From assembly GCA_004378665.1 (NCBI GenBank), contig SOIA01000331.1, forward strand, positions 1 to 13,335: DNA of 13,335 nt, read 5' to 3'. Origin of the DNA: Candidatus Aminicenantota bacterium (GTDB taxonomy: Bacteria; Acidobacteriota; Aminicenantia; Aminicenantales; Aminicenantaceae). The notes beneath the pieces are model-generated. The model was not told the DNA's origin. It did no database searches and saw nothing but the letters and a program-made list of their open reading frames with translations. Of this stretch, positions 5,365 to 13,189 are shown piece after piece (the first letter of the stretch is position 1; every line of letters begins with the position of its first letter). The position numbers and the translations under genes are program-made.

Positions 5365-8212
5365 AAGAGAAAGAGCCAGATTCCTGGAGAACGCTGAAAA
5401 AAGCGTGAAGAAGGGAAAATTCCAGGAAGCCATTCGGGAATACCAAAAGGTATTGGCTGTCGACCCTCGGGATATCAACGTCAGAAACCTCTTGAGCGAC
5501 CTCTATTTGAGAACGAATCAAAAAGACAGGGCGATCGAGGAAATGTATAAGATTGCCAGTTATTATGAGGAGAGAGGATCGTATTCCCAGTCCATGGCAG
5601 TCTATAAGAAGATCAATAAGTTGAATCCCGGAAATATTGAATCCACGATGAAATTGGCTGACCTCTATTATTCCCAAGGATTTCTTTCCGAAGCGAAGTC
5701 AGAATATTCTAAGATCGCCAAGGGCTTGATGAACAACAACCGTACAAGAGAAGCCATCTTTCTGTATGAAAAGCTTTTAAAATTGGACAAGAAGGATGTC
5801 CAGACAAGGATAGCACTGGCGGATCTGTACACGAGAGAAGGTGAGGTGGATAAAGCGGTGGCTCGGTACAATGAAGCGGCAGAGTTCAAGATTCGGAGCG
5901 GCGCATTCAAAGAGGCTCATGAAATACTCAAAAAAGCTAAAGACCTGGAAGAGGACAATTCGAGGACATTGTCCAATTTTGTTGCCCTTCTTAAAAAAGA
6001 AAACAAGAATAAAGAAGCCCGAAAGCTCATTGATGGAATTCTGAAAAAAAACAAAGATGATGTGACCGCCCTCAGGCTTTTGGGCAACTTGCACTTTGAA
6101 GAAAAGGATTTTGAAAGGGCTGAAGCGGTGTTTGCTCAAGTCATCTCATTGAGATCTAAGGATGTCGAAGCGAGAGTGAAATTGGGACGGATCAGGATTT
6201 TTCAGGAAAACCTTGACGAGGCCTTTAAGCTTTACAAGCCTCTGGTTGAGACTCTGGTCAAGAAACAGAAATCCGAGAAAGCGGTCGGACTTCTTGGGCT
6301 TATTCTTTCGGCTAAAAAGGTCCACACTCCGACTCTGGAAGAATTGGCGTCTGTCTATAAATCAGTCGGCCAAAAAAAGAACCAGGAAATCGTCTGCCGT
6401 GTTCTTCTCGAGGAATACCGGAAGGAAAATAAACAGAAAGAATATGTGTCGACTTTAGGTGGACTTGTCAGCCTTTGTCCTGAGGATAAAGAATTGGCAG
6501 GCCAATACAGCCAGTTGGGAGAAAGATCTGAAATTCCGGAAGCGCCTATGGAAGCGGAGCTTGCGGAAGAGGAAAAGCTGAAAGCGGAAGAAGAAGTCAA
6601 GAGAGCGGAAGAGGAGCGGATGCGGGCTGAAGAGGTAAAAGAGAAAGCGGAGGAAGAACGAGAACGCACCGAAGAGGGGGCGAAGAGAGCGGAAGAGGAG
6701 CGGATGAGAGCCGAGGCAGAAGCGAGGAGAGCAGCCGAGGAGGAGGCCCAGCGAACGGCCGAGGAGGAAGCCCGGAAGAAAGTCGAGGAGGGAGCCAAAT
6801 GGGCTGAGGAAGGGGCAAGACGAGCTGAAGGGGAAGCCAAACGGGCCGAAGAAGCAGCCCGGAAAGCTGCAGGAGAAGAGGCAAGGAGGAAAGTCGAAGA
6901 GGAAGCCCGAAAGAAGGCCGAGGAGCAAGCTCAGAGAGCCGAAGGAGAGATGAAAAGGGCTGAGGAACATAGGATGAGAGCTGGGGAAGAGGCGAGGAAA
7001 GCTGAAGAGGAAAGACGGAGAGCCGAAGACGAGCGGAAGCGAGCTGAAGAGGAAGTGAAGAAAGCGGTAGAGGTGCGGATGCGGCTTGAGGAGCAAGCCC
7101 GAAAGGCCGAAGAGGAAGCCAAGCGAGCTGAAGAAGAGAGGAAGCGAGCAGACGAGGAGCGAATCCGCGCCGAGGAAGAAGCAAAACGGGCAGCCGAGGA
7201 AGAAGCGAAGAGAGCGGCCGAGGAAGAAGATCGGATAAAAGCCGAAGAGGAAGCCCAGAAAGCGGCTGAAGAAGAACGAAGAAAAATGGAAGAAGCTTTA
7301 GAAGCGGAAAAGATCACACGGGTTTCCACTGAGGAGATAAAAGAATTAGAGGATATTATTGAGGAGAAAAAAGCAGAAGAGCCTTCAGAGCCTGAGGGAG
7401 GAACCGATGAGTCACTGGAGATGAATTTGGCTCAAGCGGAACTGTACATTAACCAGGGTTTGCTGAGAAATGCCAAAAGAATTCTTGAAAATTTGCGAAT
7501 ACAGTTTCCGAATGAACCGCGAATCGGAGAGACGTTGACTTCACTCGGTAAGCTTTCGTCGCAGGTCAGCGCAGACGAAATCCTCGAACGGGTGAGCGAA
7601 GTGTCTGAAAAGGAAAGCGAGTTGTTCGACAGGGAAGGTGATTCGAAAGATGAAACCGAAGAGCCTGAAGATGTTGAGGAAAAAGAGGAAAAGGTGGAAG
7701 AAGAGGTTGAAGAACCTGTTCCGGAGGTGAAGGAACCGGAGCCGGGAAAAATCCCACAAGAAAAAGAGGATGTCGAAGCAAAGGCCGAAAAAGCGGAACC
7801 ATCGAAGAAAAAAGAAGAAGTAAAAAAAGAAGTCCAGAATGACGATTATATGGCCCATTTTCAGTCAGGAATGTCTTTCCTTGAAAAGGGCCAAACAGAT
7901 CAAGCCATCGAGAAATTTAAACTGGCTTCTAAGGAAGAAAGCTTGAAAGAAGAATGCTTCCATTCTCTCAGTCATTGCTTCAGGCAAAAGGAGGAATTTT
8001 TAGAAGCCGCGAAATGGCTGAAGAAAGCTCAGGAATTGACGGAAGAGGGGACCGATCAATTTTTGGCCTTGAGCTATGAATTGGCTTCCCTGTATGAAGA
8101 GGCGGATGAGGCAGAAAAGGCTGTTGCCCTTTACGATGAGATCAAGAAATATGACCCGAAATACAGGGATGTGAAGAAAAAGACAAAGATCTTGAAAAAA
8201 AGCCTGAAATAA
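5345..8212 (+). CDS. large TPR protein with a long charged helical segment
   Basis: The 955-residue product has no signal peptide or membrane segment, so it is probably cytoplasmic. Residues 1 to about 395 are tandem TPR-like helix pairs, such as KGKFQEAIREYQKVLAVDP and KDFERAEAVFAQVISL. Residues about 404-655 are almost only A, E, K and R in seven- to eight-residue units such as AEEEAKR. Acidic and basic residues alternate at i to i+4 spacing, typical of a single alpha-helix or coiled coil. A degenerate TPR pair (about 692-725), a Glu/Pro/Lys-rich linker (about 757-825) and C-terminal TPRs (about 832-955) follow. TPRs usually bind other proteins; the partner is unknown. Start is GTG 5345 or ATG 5354; the latter has GGAGAG close upstream. 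It overlaps rnhB in the place where yraN often sits. Confidence 0.85.
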   Translation: MERMGTERERARFLENAEKSVKKGKFQEAIREYQKVLAVDPRDINVRNLLSDLYLRTNQKDRAIEEMYKIASYYEERGSYSQSMAVYKKINKLNPGNIESTMKLADLYYSQGFLSEAKSEYSKIAKGLMNNNRTREAIFLYEKLLKLDKKDVQTRIALADLYTREGEVDKAVARYNEAAEFKIRSGAFKEAHEILKKAKDLEEDNSRTLSNFVALLKKENKNKEARKLIDGILKKNKDDVTALRLLGNLHFEEKDFERAEAVFAQVISLRSKDVEARVKLGRIRIFQENLDEAFKLYKPLVETLVKKQKSEKAVGLLGLILSAKKVHTPTLEELASVYKSVGQKKNQEIVCRVLLEEYRKENKQKEYVSTLGGLVSLCPEDKELAGQYSQLGERSEIPEAPMEAELAEEEKLKAEEEVKRAEEERMRAEEVKEKAEEERERTEEGAKRAEEERMRAEAEARRAAEEEAQRTAEEEARKKVEEGAKWAEEGARRAEGEAKRAEEAARKAAGEEARRKVEEEARKKAEEQAQRAEGEMKRAEEHRMRAGEEARKAEEERRRAEDERKRAEEEVKKAVEVRMRLEEQARKAEEEAKRAEEERKRADEERIRAEEEAKRAAEEEAKRAAEEEDRIKAEEEAQKAAEEERRKMEEALEAEKITRVSTEEIKELEDIIEEKKAEEPSEPEGGTDESLEMNLAQAELYINQGLLRNAKRILENLRIQFPNEPRIGETLTSLGKLSSQVSADEILERVSEVSEKESELFDREGDSKDETEEPEDVEEKEEKVEEEVEEPVPEVKEPEPGKIPQEKEDVEAKAEKAEPSKKKEEVKKEVQNDDYMAHFQSGMSFLEKGQTDQAIEKFKLASKEESLKEECFHSLSHCFRQKEEFLEAAKWLKKAQELTEEGTDQFLALSYELASLYEEADEAEKAVALYDEIKKYDPKYRDVKKKTKILKKSLK
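6555..7310 (+). repeat. degenerate heptad-repeat coding tract, strongly purine-rich
   Basis: This part of the TPR gene encodes about 250 residues of imperfect AEEEAKR/AEEERKR/AAEEEAKR-type units. The DNA repeats as variants of GAAGAGGAAGCCAAGCGAGC, and nearly all long runs on the + strand are purines. Codon choice varies between units (GAA/GAG, GCC/GCT/GCG), which suggests older duplication and drift rather than recent slippage. Long Ser/Leu-rich frames on the opposite strand are by-products of this composition. Confidence 0.75.
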
Positions 8213-8472
8213 AACCCACTCCCACAGACCTAATTTCCCGGTCGACCTTCCCTTCGGGAATTCGTAAATCAGACACCTTTCAGTTCGAATTTCAGATCGG
8301 TTATCCCTGTTCTGTTTCTGCTTGTGGCCAATACAGTGATGGGATGTTGATCGTTGATCGTGGAGGGCGAAAATGTGAATCCAAGAAGTAAGGAAAATCT
8401 AATGAGAAAATTTTTCGAGAGGAATCGTTATTTGTACTGAACCTGGATTATTCACACTAGAGGATTCAGATT
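8213..8472. other. 260-nt intergenic gap, nothing firm
   Basis: Two overlapping alternative hairpins occur after the TPR gene: TTCCC-TTC-GGGAA (8248-8260) and TTCCCG/CGGGAA (8235-8240/8255-8260). Neither is followed by a T-run, so termination is doubtful. A tandem TTGATCG pair lies at 8347-8360. No sigma-54 (GG-N10-GC) promoter and no clear sigma-70 promoter was recognised ahead of the activator gene. Confidence 0.45.
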
Positions 8473-9888
8473 ATGTCTTCGGAGCATTCCTTTTTAGTAA
8501 GATTAATGGATTTAATCGTGGAAGAAATGTCTTCTTCTCGGATGGCTGTAGTCTTGGTGGATGATGCAGAACAGATCATTTTTCAAGAGGTGCGCGGGAA
8601 TGGATATTTATGTAAGGAGAATATCAGTAGGGATGTGATCAGAAAGGTTCTTGGTATGAAGCAACCGGTTATCACCCAGATTCCTCAAGATTTTGTTCAA
8701 AAAGGAGATTTTAAAAATTCCCAAAGGAGCGTCATCTGCCTCCCTCTGATTATGGATGAAAGGCCCTCTGGAATTCTATATATGGACAGGGAAGCAACTT
8801 CGGGAGTCTTCACTCAAGAAGATTTGGAACTTCTGGTTATCCTTTCAAATCCTATCCGCTGGATTTTAAAAAAAAGTCAGGAATTCCAAAATGCGGGAGT
8901 GAGAAAGATCAGAACGCCAGAATCCTTTGTTGAAGGGAAGAGTGATGTGTTTCAACGAATCCTCACTTTGATAGATAGAGTGAAGGATAGGGACGTACCG
9001 GTGTTCATCTGTGGCGAGAGCGGCACCGGAAAGGAGCTTGTGGCAAGGACCATTCATACGAGCGGAGCAAGGAAAAAGGGCAAATTTATCGCCGTGAACT
9101 GCGGAGCCATTCCTGAACATCTCCTGGAAAGCGAACTGTTCGGATACGTGAGAGGGGCCTTCACCGGAGCGGTGAGGACCAAGCCTGGATTGATCGAGGA
9201 AGCTAACGGGGGGACATTCTTTTTAGATGAAATTTGCGACCTGCCTCTAAATCTGCAGGCAAAACTTCTCCGTCTCCTCCAGGAAAAAGAAATAAGAAGG
9301 ATCGGAGAGAATACGCCCCTGTCTGTTAATAGTAGATTTATCAGCGCAACGAATAAGAATATTGAAAGGGAAATCGAGCTCGGCAATTTCCGTGAAGACC
9401 TGTATTACCGCCTCAAGATCATCACGTTCGAACTTCCTCCCTTAAGGGAAAGGAAGGAGGACCTTCATTTTCTTTTGAATTATTTCCTGGAGAAATACAG
9501 TTTCGAGATGAAGTGTGAACAGGCATATTTTTCGCCACGAGCACTCGAGCTGTTGATCGATTATTCATGGCCCGGAAACGTGAGAGAACTCCAGAATGAA
9601 ATCCAGAGATGTCTGGTCTTCGCTGGAGATAGCCGTCTGATTAAAGAAGAATATCTTTCCTCAAGGATCAATCCTCAAGCCGTGAGCTCATCATGTTCTT
9701 CTTATGATTTTTTCCAAGCAAGAGCTGAATTCGAGAAGAGATTCCTCCATCAGGCCCTGGCCCGTTGGAATTTCAACAGAGCCAGAACTGCAGAAGAGGT
9801 CGGTCTCAGTAGACAGGGCCTTTTTAAGCTGATGAAGAAACACAAAATACATGTCATCAAGAGGAGCAGTTCTGTCAGTCCAGAATAA
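8473..9888 (+). CDS. sigma-54-dependent transcriptional activator (GAF - AAA+ - Fis)
   Basis: Proteins of this NtrC/FhlA class remodel sigma-54 RNA polymerase using ATP. The 471-residue product has an N-terminal GAF-like sensor (about 1-135, with SVICLPLIMDERPSGILYMDR). The AAA+ domain follows, with Walker A GESGTGKE (181-188), the sigma-54 contact loop GAFTGA (228-233), Walker B TFFLDEI (248-254) and FREDLYYRL (306-314). WPGNVREL is at 366-373. A Fis-type helix-turn-helix ends the protein (about 420-460, TAEEVGLSRQGLFKLMKKH). No receiver domain is present, so control is probably by ligand or protein binding to GAF rather than phosphorylation. AGAGGA lies about nine nt before the ATG. The target genes are not evident. 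Confidence 0.94.
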   Translation: MSSEHSFLVRLMDLIVEEMSSSRMAVVLVDDAEQIIFQEVRGNGYLCKENISRDVIRKVLGMKQPVITQIPQDFVQKGDFKNSQRSVICLPLIMDERPSGILYMDREATSGVFTQEDLELLVILSNPIRWILKKSQEFQNAGVRKIRTPESFVEGKSDVFQRILTLIDRVKDRDVPVFICGESGTGKELVARTIHTSGARKKGKFIAVNCGAIPEHLLESELFGYVRGAFTGAVRTKPGLIEEANGGTFFLDEICDLPLNLQAKLLRLLQEKEIRRIGENTPLSVNSRFISATNKNIEREIELGNFREDLYYRLKIITFELPPLRERKEDLHFLLNYFLEKYSFEMKCEQAYFSPRALELLIDYSWPGNVRELQNEIQRCLVFAGDSRLIKEEYLSSRINPQAVSSSCSSYDFFQARAEFEKRFLHQALARWNFNRARTAEEVGLSRQGLFKLMKKHKIHVIKRSSSVSPE

Positions 9889-9968
9889 CAGATATGGGAA
9901 TGTCCCCGATTGAACGCAGGACGAATCCTGCTTGTCTGGTTTCGAATTTTTTGGTATCTTTCTCTCAA

Positions 9969-10247
9969 ATGGAAAGCGTAAAGAAAAAGGATAAGGTGTT
10001 TCAAATTTTTTGCCCCTGCTGTCAGTCTCTCCTATGGATAGACTCTGTTACTCAAGAAGTGGTTCAATCTGAGAAAGGAGCAGGAAAGAAGAAAAAGTCC
10101 TTGGATGATCTGCTGATGAAGGAAAAGAAGAGAAAGAGTGAATTCGACAGAAAATTTGAGGCGACTGCAGAACTGGAAAAAAAGAAGAAGGAAAGGATTG
10201 AAGAGAGATTCAAAAAGGCCCTCACTCAGACCGAAAAGGAAGATTAA
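9969..10247 (+). CDS. small CPCC-motif charged protein, function unknown
   Basis: From ATG 9969 the product is 92 residues. An N-terminal FCPCCQSLLWIDSVTQEVV segment has C15, C17 and C18, the beginning of a zinc-ribbon-like knuckle with only one CxxC. A lysine/glutamate-rich helix fills the rest (KKKKSLDDLLMKEKKRKSEFDRKF... and ELEKKKKERIEERFKKAL). I recall similar short proteins with one CxxC, a predicted beta hairpin and a charged helix in Acidobacteria-like genomes, but no known role. An in-frame ATG at 9894 would add 25 residues that look unrelated. Neither start has a good ribosome binding site. It lies 80 nt after the activator gene and may be cotranscribed with it. Confidence 0.65.
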   Translation: MESVKKKDKVFQIFCPCCQSLLWIDSVTQEVVQSEKGAGKKKKSLDDLLMKEKKRKSEFDRKFEATAELEKKKKERIEERFKKALTQTEKED

Positions 10248-10264
10248 AGCTTTTTGGATTTTTT
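10231..10264 (+). terminator. likely intrinsic terminator after the CPCC gene
   Basis: CCGAAAAG (10231-10238) pairs with CTTTTTGG (10250-10257), including one G-U pair, around an 11-nt loop. A run of six T (10259-10264) follows. The stem overlaps the last codons of the gene and is A/U-rich, so strength is moderate. It lies between convergent genes, just before the end of nhaC on the other strand. Confidence 0.5.
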
Positions 10265-10292
10265 CATAAGGCCTTAGAACTCGTTCCCGTTC

Positions 10293-11720
10293 TTAACTCC
10301 CGATCTGTGTTTCGTCCTCCCTGATTTTCGGAGCCATGGTGAATCCCGTAAAGCCATAAAGGGCAAGGATAATGACAGCTACGTAATTCATTATGGCCCA
10401 TGGAAGATAAGCGATTGTGGAAACTCCGATGGCCCCCGTGATAAAAGCGCCAGCCATGCTCCAAGGGATGAGAGGAACGATGATGGCGCCGCTTTCCTCG
10501 ATAATCCGGGATAGATTTTTTGCCGCAAGGTTATTCTTCTTGTAAATCGGCGAGAGAAGTTCTCCGGGAATGATCATCGACAGGTAAGAGCTTGCCGTCA
10601 TCATGGCTGTGACTATTGAGGAAAGGATGGTTGTCAGAACGATGCTCCATATTTTATTCGCAAATTTCATCACGCGGTCAAGAATGACTGAGAGAAGCCC
10701 GGTGCGCTGCATGATCCCCCCGAAACTGAAGGCGGTGAATGCCACCAGTTGTGTCTCCATCATGCTCATCAGGCCTCCCCGGGAAATCAACTCGTCCACC
10801 TCTGGCACTCCGGTCTGGGCCTGATATCCAGTATTCATGGCTGTTGCGACATCTGTGATCGAAGCCTTCTGGAAGATGATGGCCAGGATTCCGGCCACGA
10901 AGGAGGAGATGAGCATACCTGGAATGGTCGGTTTTTTGGTGAAGGCGAAGTAGAAAACAATGGCCATGGGCAGAAGCAAGAGGATATTGAACCTGAAGTT
11001 GGCCTTCAATGTTTGGGTGATAAGCGTCATGGTCTCGGATTCCACTTTTTCTCCGCCGTACCTCAGTCCGACAAAGAAATAGATCGCAAGGCCTATGAGC
11101 CAGGCTGGCGTCGCGGACCAGAGCATGTGCTTGATATGGTCAAAGAGGTTCGATCCTGCGGCGACAGGAGCAAGATTGGTCACGTCCGAGAAAGGAGACA
11201 TCTTGTCTCCGAAGTATGCACCGGCCACGATGGCTCCTGCAGCCGGTCCGAGAGGGATTCCCAAGCCAATGGCAATGCCGATGAAAGCCACTCCCAGAGT
11301 GCCTATAGTGCCCCAGGAAGTTCCCGTAGTCAGGGATGTGAGAGAGCATACAAAACAGGCCGTCACCAGAAAGTATTTGGGGGATATGATCTTAAGCCCG
11401 TAGTAGATGACCATCGGAATGGTTCCGCAGGCGATCCAGACGCCGATCAGAATGCCGACACAGAGCATGATCAAGATTGCTGGCATAGCCTTGTGGATGC
11501 TGTTGACGATGCCTTCTTCCATCTCTTTCCATTTGAAGCGGAGGATGAGGCCGAGGGTGCCCGTGATAAAGGCTGCTGCCACGAGGAGAACCTGGGCGGG
11601 GATTTTGTAGACTCCGTAGCCGACCCCGAGAAGGATCCCCATGGCGACCAGAGGAATCAGAGCTATGACAAGGCTAGGTTCTTTAGATTTTTGTGTTTGA
11701 TTCTGTTTTTCATTCACCAT
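10293..11720 (-). CDS. nhaC: NhaC-family Na+/H+ antiporter or related exchanger
   Basis: This inner-membrane secondary transporter exchanges cations or organic anions across the membrane. The 475 residues form many hydrophobic segments after a short polar N-terminus, for example about 18-36, 45-60, 82-98, 118-130, 140-170 and 204-218. Family motifs are GTSWGTIGT (133-141) and GAYFGDKMSPFSDVTNLAP (167-185). The Asp residues there are characteristic of NhaC/MleN. The ATG is preceded by GAGAGGA on the minus strand. It lies 52 nt downstream of iadA and is probably cotranscribed. NhaC relatives include Na+/H+ antiporters and malate-lactate exchangers, so the substrate may instead be linked to IadA metabolism. 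Confidence 0.9.
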   Translation of the reverse strand: MVNEKQNQTQKSKEPSLVIALIPLVAMGILLGVGYGVYKIPAQVLLVAAAFITGTLGLILRFKWKEMEEGIVNSIHKAMPAILIMLCVGILIGVWIACGTIPMVIYYGLKIISPKYFLVTACFVCSLTSLTTGTSWGTIGTLGVAFIGIAIGLGIPLGPAAGAIVAGAYFGDKMSPFSDVTNLAPVAAGSNLFDHIKHMLWSATPAWLIGLAIYFFVGLRYGGEKVESETMTLITQTLKANFRFNILLLLPMAIVFYFAFTKKPTIPGMLISSFVAGILAIIFQKASITDVATAMNTGYQAQTGVPEVDELISRGGLMSMMETQLVAFTAFSFGGIMQRTGLLSVILDRVMKFANKIWSIVLTTILSSIVTAMMTASSYLSMIIPGELLSPIYKKNNLAAKNLSRIIEESGAIIVPLIPWSMAGAFITGAIGVSTIAYLPWAIMNYVAVIILALYGFTGFTMAPKIREDETQIGS

Positions 11721-11772
11721 TTTCCTCTCTCTTCCCAGATTTTATATGTGAGTCCTGTTGTGAAATCGCAGA

Positions 11773-12948
11773 TTATGTTGATGAAAATGTTCCCTTGGCG
11801 ATGAGTTTCTTGTCGGCCATCATCCGTCTTCCCTTGGCGAAAGAGTCTGTCAGGTTCAAATTTTTATCGAGCAAAATCAAGTCCGCATCTTTGCCGACCT
11901 GGATTTCTCCCTTTTGCCGAAGCTTGTAAAATGCGGCCGGATTCAAGGTGAACAGCTTCACAGCATCCTGAAGATCGAGGATACTTTTTTGCACCAGGTG
12001 ACGGAAATTTCCCAAAAGACTTTGCTGAGTGGCTATAGTTAGCCCCTGAAGGTTTCCTTTTTCATCGAAGACAGGCATGCTTCCGTTGCTGTCTGAGCTG
12101 ATCGTTACCTGGCTGAGGGAAGCCTTTTTTTCAATGCTGAATCGGATGGCTTCTCCGATGCTCACTCCGCTACCCTCTCGATCTTCAGGATCATGTCCTG
12201 CGGTGAGGTCAATGTACCCTCCTGATTGAATAAATTTGATAGCATCATCGAGGAGTTCCGGGTTGCGGTTGACATGTGTCGGAATAACCTGGGTGACAGG
12301 AATTTCGGTCTCCTTGATCAGCCTGAAGAGCATTTCCAGCTTTCGCGGGCCGTCACCGAGATGGACATGGAGGATACCCGCCTTTCCACCGAGCATCCCT
12401 CCAACCCGGCATTCTGCTGCCAATCGGGCGAATTCTTCAAAAGTGGGTTGTGATGAACGGTGGTCTGATATGGCGATCTCTCCGCCTCCAATGACCTTAT
12501 CTATGAGTATAAGATCGGAGCGGATACTTCCCGTGATCGTCACAGGAGGAATTTGGTAGGACCCGGAGAAGATATAGGTTGTGATGCCTTCTGCGCTAAG
12601 CCCTCTTGCCTTGGCCAGGAGAGATTCCATGTGGCGGGTTGTTCCATCAGTTCCCAAGCAGCCGATAACAGTCGTAACCCCGCACGAGATGATGTCCTCG
12701 ATGGTAATTTCAGGAGCCCTGGTCGCGGGTCCGCCCTCTCCACCGCCTCCGAGTATGTGGACATGGCTGTCAATCAGGCCGGGAATGACGATTTTTCCTG
12801 AGGCATCGATAACCTCGAAATCTATTCCTTTGATTTCGATTTGACCTGGATTGCTGACGGCTCCGATTCTGTCACCGGCTATCAGAATGTCTTTTTTGCC
12901 TAGAGGCTCGGGTGCAAAGACCGTACACTGTCTGATGAGTGTCAGCAT
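11773..12948 (-). CDS. iadA: isoaspartyl dipeptidase (amidohydrolase superfamily)
   Basis: IadA hydrolyses beta-aspartyl dipeptides formed when proteins with isoaspartate are degraded. From ATG 12948 the product is 391 residues, matching E. coli (390). The upstream in-frame ATG at 13062 would add a sequence reaching into the REP palindrome and is rejected. GGAGG (12954-12958, minus strand) lies five nt before the chosen ATG. Motifs align to E. coli: SHVHILGGGGEGGPATR with H62 and H64, VIGGGEIAISDHRS, RVGGMLGGKAG, VHLGD with H196, THVNRN with H225 and SSDSNGS with D286. At the position of the carbamylated bridging lysine of E. coli (K162) this protein has E157. Downstream nhaC is probably in the same operon. 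Confidence 0.95.
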   Translation of the reverse strand: MLTLIRQCTVFAPEPLGKKDILIAGDRIGAVSNPGQIEIKGIDFEVIDASGKIVIPGLIDSHVHILGGGGEGGPATRAPEITIEDIISCGVTTVIGCLGTDGTTRHMESLLAKARGLSAEGITTYIFSGSYQIPPVTITGSIRSDLILIDKVIGGGEIAISDHRSSQPTFEEFARLAAECRVGGMLGGKAGILHVHLGDGPRKLEMLFRLIKETEIPVTQVIPTHVNRNPELLDDAIKFIQSGGYIDLTAGHDPEDREGSGVSIGEAIRFSIEKKASLSQVTISSDSNGSMPVFDEKGNLQGLTIATQQSLLGNFRHLVQKSILDLQDAVKLFTLNPAAFYKLRQKGEIQVGKDADLILLDKNLNLTDSFAKGRRMMADKKLIAKGTFSST

Positions 12949-12980
12949 CTTTTCCTCCGCATTGAACTCCTTGAAGGAGG
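12949..12980 (-). promoter_or_regulatory. iadA leader with possible Shine-Dalgarno-masking hairpin
   Basis: On the minus-strand transcript CTCCTT and AAGGAG (12967-12979) form a small hairpin. The CCTCC within it (complement of 12976-12980) is also complementary to the GGAGG ribosome binding site (12954-12958). Two exclusive foldings are therefore possible, one of which hides the ribosome binding site. The stems are only five to six base pairs, so this may be chance. Confidence 0.3.
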
Positions 12981-13039
12981 CTGTGAATATTTTTTTACTG
13001 GTTAAGTTATCATGGAATATATTTATTTTCAAGGTAATA

Positions 13040-13122
13040 GGGGACGTTCCCCAAGAGGACACGCTATCTCATCTTTATTGAGGATTATTAAGAGATAAAG
13101 TGTCTCCTTGAGGAACGTCCCC
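13040..13122. repeat. REP-like imperfect palindrome
   Basis: Arms of 31 nt, 13040-13070 and 13092-13122, pair at about 26 of 31 positions around a 21-nt loop. The outer 11 bases are exact: GGGGACGTTCC against GGAACGTCCCC. This resembles repetitive extragenic palindromes with a GGGGACGTTCC tip that I associate with REP-associated tyrosine (Y1) transposases, but no transposase is in the window. It lies between the divergent iadA and acyltransferase genes and could also act as a bidirectional terminator or insulator. Confidence 0.8.
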
Positions 13123-13140
13123 ATATAATTTTTGAATTTT

Positions 13141-13169
13141 TTGTCAAATTTTCTTAAAATAGATAAATA
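13141..13169 (+). promoter_or_regulatory. possible sigma-70 promoter of the right-edge gene
   Basis: TTGTCA (13141-13146) is followed after 17 nt by TAAATA (13164-13169), about 20 nt before the ATG. The -35 matches five of six bases and the -10 three, in a very A/T-rich stretch. The short distance to the start leaves a leader of roughly a dozen nt. Confidence 0.45.
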
Positions 13170-13189
13170 AGATAAACTGGATAGTCAAA

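Noticed and set aside
6355..7329. Several long Ser/Leu/Pro-rich open frames antisense to the TPR gene
   Set aside because: They arise from the purine-rich repeat composition of the coding strand, which leaves few stop codons on the other strand.
10749..11804. 351-codon + strand open frame opposite nhaC
   Set aside because: The minus strand encodes a full NhaC-family protein with family motifs and a ribosome site. The + frame is His/Asp-rich and has no family features.
12949..13062. Upstream extension of iadA to ATG 13062
   Set aside because: The added 38 residues have no IadA similarity and reach into the REP palindrome; ATG 12948 has GGAGG and gives the family length.
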